Positions 59,211 through 64,000 of a DNA stretch of 64,000 nt are shown in pieces. Source of the stretch: DATFPK01 sp035264885 (GTDB lineage: Bacteria; Actinomycetota; Thermoleophilia; Solirubrobacterales; 70-9); assembly GCA_035264885.1 (NCBI GenBank), contig DATFPK010000063.1, positions 3,265-67,264 of the forward strand, in the 5' to 3' direction. Position 1 is the stretch's first letter, and each line of letters begins with the position of its first letter. The position numbers and the translations under genes are program-made. The notes under the pieces were generated by a model. That model did no database searches and had not been told where the DNA came from. It worked only from the letters and a program-made list of their open reading frames with translations.

Positions 59211-60650
59211 CTACCGGCTCCCGAAGGGTGGGGCGTAGAAGTCGCCGACGTACCGCAGCGAGAACGGCTGGGACCGGAGGCCGGCCGCGCGGGCCCGCAT
59301 CTTGAGGGCGATGCGGCGGCGGGGGAGACTGGCCTGGAAGATCCCGTGGCGGTCGGCGCGGAGGACCGCGGTGCGGCGCCAGCGTCCGCGTCGCAGCGCC
59401 TGGATCGCGACCCGGCCGGCGCCGCTGTCGGGGGTTCGCCCCCAAACGCGGGCGCCGCGGCCGGCGCGGAGGGCCACGAAGGGGAACCGGAAGGCGCGCA
59501 GGACGGGCTTCGCGCGGTCGTTCGCCAGGCGCCCCCCGTTCCGGTAGAGGCCGGACTCGAAGACCCCGCCGAACGGCTGGCTGCTGGCCCGCTCGTCGCG
59601 GAGCTGGAACCAGAACACCGTCGTGACCCCGTCCCGCCACATCCGGTAGAGGGCTTCGGCCGCCCACCGCGCGTGCAGCCAGAGCGGCAGGCCGCCGGGG
59701 TCGGGTGGCTTCGAGTCCCAGCCGAACTCGGTCACCCAGAACGGGACGCGGTTGAATTTGCTGCGGATATGGCCAGCCCGGTCGGCCGCGCGGAGCAGAC
59801 GGCGCATCTCGGGCAGATCCCCGATCGAGACGTCGTTCGGCCCGGGCGCCGAATGCGTCGGCCCGCCGGTGGTGTACGGGTTGGTCGCCAGGATGTCGAC
59901 CCGTGTGGTCGCGCGGCACGAGGGCCGCGGCCGCGAGCGGCCGCGCATGCAGAGCATCGAGCGCATGAAGCGCAGGGGCCCGATCGTCGCCCCTGGCCGC
60001 GCCAGCGGCGCAAGGCCGGCGGAGATAACGAGGTTCGACGCTCGCACGGACTTGACACCCGTCGAGAAGGCGTTGAGCATCGCGCGGTACAGCTGCGGCG
60101 CCACGAGGCGCCCCCGCCGGTACTGCGGGTTGAGGAAGTAGTCGAGGTTCGGCTCGTTCCAGAACTGCCACCAGATCACCCGCGGCAGTGGCCCGGCGCC
60201 GTTGTAGCGGCGCGCAGCGGCGATCGCGAACTGGCGAATCCGGCGGGGATCCGGATCGCATGGGTGATCCGGATCGTCGCTCATGCAGCGCTCCGCCCAC
60301 TGGGGGGCGCCGTAGACCTGGAGCATCGGGACGAGTCCGCGCCGCGTCGCGACCCGCACCTCACGGTCGATCGCGTCCCAGGTGTACATCAGGTCGGCGG
60401 GGTTGGTGGGGTCGTTGACGACCGGCAGGGGGCGGCCGTTCTCGACGTGGCGCCAGTCGACGAGGATGCGGACGTACCGCGCGCCGGCGCCCTTCGCCCG
60501 CGCGTAGGCGAGCGAGTGCCCGTTCGAGAACGCGTGGAGATCGACGAGGCCGGTGTCGAGCTGCCGCCCGGCCCGAGCCTCCGCCGGCAGCGCGAGCGTG
60601 GCCAGCCCGAGCAGCAACGCCGCCCGCAGGACCCGGGTTTTGGCGCTCAA
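59211..60650 (-). CDS. secreted clan GH-A glycoside hydrolase (paralogue 2)
   Basis: A 479-residue exported relative of the 55860-57380 protein. Acid/base Glu166 is in FWNEPNLD and nucleophile Glu308 in WVTEFGWDS; blocks ILATNPYTTGGPTH and SIGDLPEMRRLLRAADRAG are nearly identical in the two. The C-terminal beta module (VWGRTPDSGAGRV) is also kept. The TTG at 60650 overlaps the stop of the sugar-transferase gene (TTGA), so it is co-translated with an exopolysaccharide-initiating enzyme, suggesting a role in polymer processing. Confidence 0.82.
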   Translation of the reverse strand: MSAKTRVLRAALLLGLATLALPAEARAGRQLDTGLVDLHAFSNGHSLAYARAKGAGARYVRILVDWRHVENGRPLPVVNDPTNPADLMYTWDAIDREVRVATRRGLVPMLQVYGAPQWAERCMSDDPDHPCDPDPRRIRQFAIAAARRYNGAGPLPRVIWWQFWNEPNLDYFLNPQYRRGRLVAPQLYRAMLNAFSTGVKSVRASNLVISAGLAPLARPGATIGPLRFMRSMLCMRGRSRPRPSCRATTRVDILATNPYTTGGPTHSAPGPNDVSIGDLPEMRRLLRAADRAGHIRSKFNRVPFWVTEFGWDSKPPDPGGLPLWLHARWAAEALYRMWRDGVTTVFWFQLRDERASSQPFGGVFESGLYRNGGRLANDRAKPVLRAFRFPFVALRAGRGARVWGRTPDSGAGRVAIQALRRGRWRRTAVLRADRHGIFQASLPRRRIALKMRARAAGLRSQPFSLRYVGDFYAPPFGSR

Positions 60651-62143
60651 ATGCCCTTGCCGCTGAACACGTGCGGGATCGTCCGCAGCAGGAGCCTCAG
60701 GTCGTTCCAGAGGGACCAATTGGCGACATAGAGGTAGTCCAGCCTGACCATCTCGAAGAGCGGGATCCGCGACGATCCGAGGGTCTGCCAGTGCCCGGTC
60801 ATCCCCGGAGCAAGGTCGAGCCGGCGCCGGTAGAGGCCTTCGATCTGGGAGTCCTCCTCGGGGATCAGAGGGCGGGGGCCGACCAGGCTCATCTCGCCGC
60901 GCAGCACGTTGAGGAGCTGCGGCAGCTCGTCCAGCGACCAGCGCCGCAGATAGCGCCCCACCCGCGTCACGCGGGGGTCCTTGGCGATCTTGAAGAGGCC
61001 GTCCGCCTCGTTCATCGAGCGGAGGCTCTCGCGCTGTTCATGGGCGCCGTCGAACATGCTGCGGAACTTGAACATCTCGAACGGCTCGCCGTCCCGGCCG
61101 ATCCTCCGCTGGCGATAGAAGACCGGGCCCTTCGAGTCGAGCCTGATCGCGAGCGCGGCGAGCAGGAAGAGCGCTGAGAGAACGATCAGCAGGAGCAGGC
61201 TGAGCGCAAGGTCGAACCCGCGCTTGAGGATCCGCGATGACCGGGTCATCTCGAAGCTCCTCACGCCGAGCAGGGTCAGGCCGTGGACGTCGTCGAGTTC
61301 GACCGCCGAACCATGGACCTGCGGGTTCGCCGGCAGCACGCTGACGCTGACCCCGTGCGCGCTGAGGCTGCGGACGGCGTGAATCAGCGCGTCGTTGTGG
61401 AGGCGGCCGGGGGAGAGAACGATCCGGTGGACCTGCTCCTCGGCCAGCACCGAGTCGAGGTTGGCGGGGATGCTGAGCACGGGCGGACTGCCGCCGCCGT
61501 TGCCGACCACCTCGGCCGGAAGCCAGGCGACCAGCGCGGCGTTGATCGACCGGTCCATCTCCACCTTCGACCGGAACGCCTCGGCGGCATCGGCGTCGCC
61601 CAGCACGAGACAGCGCTCGGGTTGCGTCAGCCGGCGCGCGGCCGACCTCGCGATCGAGCGGAAGACGAGGAAGAGGACGATCAGGAGGCCCCAAATGCCG
61701 ATCACCTGCCGGCGCCCGATGTCACCGTCGACGATCAGGTCGCCGCAGAGCCAGAGCAGGAGGGCGCTGACGGTGGCCACCTCGAAGATCCCGGGGAGCT
61801 CGTCGAGGGTGCTTTTGTGGAGGAGATGCTCGTCGCGGTCGTAGAGGCCCAGCGTCTTCATCACCACGACGACCAGGAGGAGCGCGGCGATCGTGCCCGC
61901 GATCGTCAGCGAGTCCTCACCGAGGATCAGTGCCCCGGCCACGAGGGCGACGCCGACGGCGCACAGGTCCGCGACGGCGAGCGCCCTCTTGTAGACGGCC
62001 TCGCGGCGGCGAATGACCTCGCGCCGGCGGCGGTCGCGGCTCTCGAGGTTGCGCTCCTCGAAGGGGGGCGCAGGCGGCAAGCCGACAGGGGCGGTCGGCA
62101 GCTCGGGCCGAGCCTGGCGCCTGGACAGCAGACTGCCGGACAT
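60647..62143 (-). CDS. polyprenyl-phosphate sugar-1-phosphate transferase (WcaJ/CpsE-like)
   Basis: A 498-residue membrane enzyme starting exopolysaccharide assembly by moving a sugar phosphate onto undecaprenyl phosphate. An N-terminal block of about four helices (about 45-175) and a CoA-binding-like domain (about 180-295) precede a membrane helix and the catalytic domain (about 305-498): KRGFDLALSL, KGPVFYRQRRIGRDG, FKFRSM, SLDELPQLLNVLRGEMSLVGPRP and RLDLAPGMTGHWQ. The sugar is not predictable. The first gene of an operon with glycosidase paralogue 2. Confidence 0.93.
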   Translation of the reverse strand: MSGSLLSRRQARPELPTAPVGLPPAPPFEERNLESRDRRRREVIRRREAVYKRALAVADLCAVGVALVAGALILGEDSLTIAGTIAALLLVVVVMKTLGLYDRDEHLLHKSTLDELPGIFEVATVSALLLWLCGDLIVDGDIGRRQVIGIWGLLIVLFLVFRSIARSAARRLTQPERCLVLGDADAAEAFRSKVEMDRSINAALVAWLPAEVVGNGGGSPPVLSIPANLDSVLAEEQVHRIVLSPGRLHNDALIHAVRSLSAHGVSVSVLPANPQVHGSAVELDDVHGLTLLGVRSFEMTRSSRILKRGFDLALSLLLLIVLSALFLLAALAIRLDSKGPVFYRQRRIGRDGEPFEMFKFRSMFDGAHEQRESLRSMNEADGLFKIAKDPRVTRVGRYLRRWSLDELPQLLNVLRGEMSLVGPRPLIPEEDSQIEGLYRRRLDLAPGMTGHWQTLGSSRIPLFEMVRLDYLYVANWSLWNDLRLLLRTIPHVFSGKGI

Positions 62144-62376
62144 CTTCAACGCGCTCCCATCGCCGGAATTGCCGCTGGCTCCGCCGCAACACGACGGGCC
62201 GGGGAGCTTAGAGACGCGCTCCGACGGCCGCAACCGGACACCGACGGGCGTCCGGCACGGGTCCTGCCGGCGCTCCTCCTGCGTCTAGAGTGGCCTCGGA
62301 AGCCGGGGGGCAGCGGTCGCATCGCTCTCCTTTCGTAAAACCCGGGGAGCAGCGAAAGACTCGCCGTGAGCGACAG
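62144..62376. other. divergent intergenic region of the polysaccharide locus
   Basis: This 233-base space separates the two polysaccharide genes. CTTTCG (about 62331) and CGAAAG (about 62353) form a 6-bp inverted repeat flanking TAAAACCCGG. I see no gene, no recognisable riboswitch and no clear promoter pair. Confidence 0.35.
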
Positions 62377-64000
62377 ATGACACCCCCCATCCGGCCGGCC
62401 CGCGCGGCGATCCTCGTCGCCGCGGCGGTTCCCCCGGTCGTCCTGGCCCTCGACAGCGGCGGCTTCGGCCCCGTGCTGCGGCAGGAGATCGGCGCGGCGG
62501 CGGCTGCCCTGCTGGCGGCCGGCATCGCCGCCGGATTCCTGCCTCGAGGCGCGCCGGTGAGGTGGGTACTCGTCGCCGCCGCCGGCGCCGCGGCGCTCCT
62601 CGCCTGGACCGGGCTCTCGCTCGCCTGGACCGAGAGCAGCGAGCGGACCGTCGCCGAGCTCGCCCGGCTGGCCGGCTACCTCTCGTTTGCCGCGATCGCC
62701 CTGCTCGGCCTTACGCGGGCGACGTTCCGCGCCGCTGCTGCGGGCCTCGGGATCGCCGCGCTCGGCATTGCCGCCCTGGCCGTCGCCAGCCGGCTCTTCC
62801 CCGGAGCGTTGCCCGGCGCGACCGACGTCGCCGACCAGTTCCACGCCGACCGCCTCACCTATCCGCTCGACTACTGGAACGCGGTCGGTGCCTGGTGCGC
62901 CATGTCGCTCGCGATCGCCCTCGCCTGGAGCTCCCACGCCCGCAGCCAGGCGGTGCGAGCGGCGACGCTGGCCGTCGCGCCCGTCGCGGGCCTGGGCGTC
63001 TACCTGACCTACTCCCGGGCCGGGGTGATCTCCTCCGCGGTCGCCGTACTCGCGGTCCTCGCCCTGAGCCGCCACCGCTGGACGGCGCTGGCCCACGCCG
63101 GCGCCGTCGGCGCCGCGACCGGGATCGTGATCCTCGCGGTCCGCGACAACCCCGCGATCGCCGACGCGACGGGCGGCGCCGGAGGCGGAGCGGTGCTGGC
63201 GGCGCTGATCGTCGCCGCGATGCTCTGCGCCGCCATGGTGTTCGCGACGGGAGCCGCGCGGGTGGACCGCTTCCACCTCTCGCGGCGGGGCCTTCGAGCC
63301 GCCGCGACCGCAACCGCGGTCGCGGCCGGGGTCGCCCTCGTCGTCGCTTGGGGACCGCTGTCCGACGTTTGGTCGGAGTTCCGAAGCGAGGAGCAGGTCG
63401 GCGCCGGCAGCGACCCGGCCGCACGCCTGACCGAGGGCGGCGGCAACCGCGATGACCTCTGGGGCTCGGCCCTCGCGGCGTTCTCGGCGCACCCCCTCGA
63501 GGGCACCGGCCCCGGCACCTTCGAGTTCTGGTGGAGCCGCGATGCCCGGGATCCCGAGTACGTCCGCGACGCGCATTCCCTCTATCTCGAGACGATGGCC
63601 GAGCTCGGCCTGCCCGGGTTGCTCGCCCTGCTGGCCCTGCTGGCCGGGCTGCTCGGCGCGGCGATCCAGGCGCGCACCCGGCTCACCGGTCCGGACGAGG
63701 CCGGGATCAGCGCCGCGATGATCGCCGCCTTCGCGGTCTTCCTCGTCAGCGCCGCGGTCGACTGGCAGTGGGAGGTCGGTGCCCTCGCCCTGCTGGCCCT
63801 GCTCGCCGCGGCGACCGCCGCCGCCGCGGGAACCGCGGCCCGGGCGTCCGCCGGCCTGGCCGGCCGGCGGGCCTGGGTACGGCCGGCCGCCGCGACCGTG
63901 GCCCTGGCCGCAGCGGCGGTACAGGTCCCGGGGATCGTCAGCAACGAGCGTCTGGAGGCGAGCCAGGCCGCGGCGCGGGATGGCGACCTCGCCCGGGCCG
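62377..64000 (+). CDS. O-antigen ligase/polymerase-like membrane protein, 3' end missing
   Basis: The frame is open to the window edge (541 residues visible). About twelve or more hydrophobic helices flank the typical extracellular loop near residue 340-410, with ARLTEGGGNRDDLWGSALAAF, HPLEGTGPGTFEFWW and DAHSLYLETMAELGLPGLLALL, the conserved Wzy_C/WaaL signature. Such proteins join or polymerise lipid-linked glycans at the outer membrane face. The C-terminal end (SNERLEASQAAARDGDLARA) looks like the beginning of a TPR region. It diverges from the initiating sugar transferase. Confidence 0.88.
   Translation, partial: MTPPIRPARAAILVAAAVPPVVLALDSGGFGPVLRQEIGAAAAALLAAGIAAGFLPRGAPVRWVLVAAAGAAALLAWTGLSLAWTESSERTVAELARLAGYLSFAAIALLGLTRATFRAAAAGLGIAALGIAALAVASRLFPGALPGATDVADQFHADRLTYPLDYWNAVGAWCAMSLAIALAWSSHARSQAVRAATLAVAPVAGLGVYLTYSRAGVISSAVAVLAVLALSRHRWTALAHAGAVGAATGIVILAVRDNPAIADATGGAGGGAVLAALIVAAMLCAAMVFATGAARVDRFHLSRRGLRAAATATAVAAGVALVVAWGPLSDVWSEFRSEEQVGAGSDPAARLTEGGGNRDDLWGSALAAFSAHPLEGTGPGTFEFWWSRDARDPEYVRDAHSLYLETMAELGLPGLLALLALLAGLLGAAIQARTRLTGPDEAGISAAMIAAFAVFLVSAAVDWQWEVGALALLALLAAATAAAAGTAARASAGLAGRRAWVRPAAATVALAAAAVQVPGIVSNERLEASQAAARDGDLARA

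Overview
The window is a G+C-rich bacterial chromosome segment packed with about 65 protein genes on both strands. GTG and TTG starts are common and stop/start overlaps (GTGA, ATGA, TTGA) are frequent. Gene content points to a deep-branching actinomycete, most likely Thermoleophilia/Solirubrobacterales. The clues are an FabG4/HtdX/acyl-CoA-oxidase lipid operon, Rpf-like and NlpC/P60 wall enzymes, TadE-like proteins, an actinomycete-style PHO box, and gap-pgk-tpiA-gpmI. This placement is inference from content, not from a marker phylogeny. I saw no rRNA, tRNA, CRISPR array, insertion sequence or prophage.

Layout. 1-8.7 kb: the end of an epimerase, a secreted S15-type hydrolase, a decayed glutathione-S-transferase fragment, and a four-gene fatty-acid oxidation operon. 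8.8-22.5 kb: a NlpC/P60 wall hydrolase, a polar amino-acid ABC importer, an ABC-2 exporter, a methyltransferase, an RDD protein, an Rpf-like transglycosylase, enoyl-CoA hydratase, YjbQ, Ppx/GppA with an HD protein, and an M23 peptidase. 22.2-34.7 kb: a phosphate and polyphosphate island (PhoB-like regulator, pstSCAB-phoU, a serine hydrolase, a second Ppx/GppA, ppk, a DUF47 protein and PitA) with three PHO-box-like direct repeats. 34.8-38.3 kb: small membrane proteins, two TadE-like proteins and an unusual TadG-like/VanY/lytic-transglycosylase fusion. 38.3-49.7 kb: a cupredoxin, enoyl-CoA hydratase, uvrC, rapZ, an ABC-2 exporter, a VOC protein, the glycolytic operon gap-pgk-tpiA-gpmI, and hsp20. 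49.7-59.1 kb: tgt, a Ser/Thr kinase operon, an M48 protease, rlmH and argS. 55.9-64 kb: two paralogous secreted glycoside hydrolases, a polyprenyl-phosphate sugar transferase and an O-antigen-ligase-like protein, which look like an exopolysaccharide locus running off the right edge.

Regulatory reading. Many genes not preceded by a same-strand operon partner have a TANNNT -10 element 6-9 bases before the start codon and no Shine-Dalgarno sequence, so they are probably leaderless mRNAs. This rule fixes several start codons, exposes two genes that seem to start at near-cognate codons, and reveals a 25-bp intergenic space with two overlapping divergent leaderless promoters. A three-copy dispersed palindromic repeat with compensating arm changes (34.7, 51.0 and 59.1 kb) is the main unexplained structural element.
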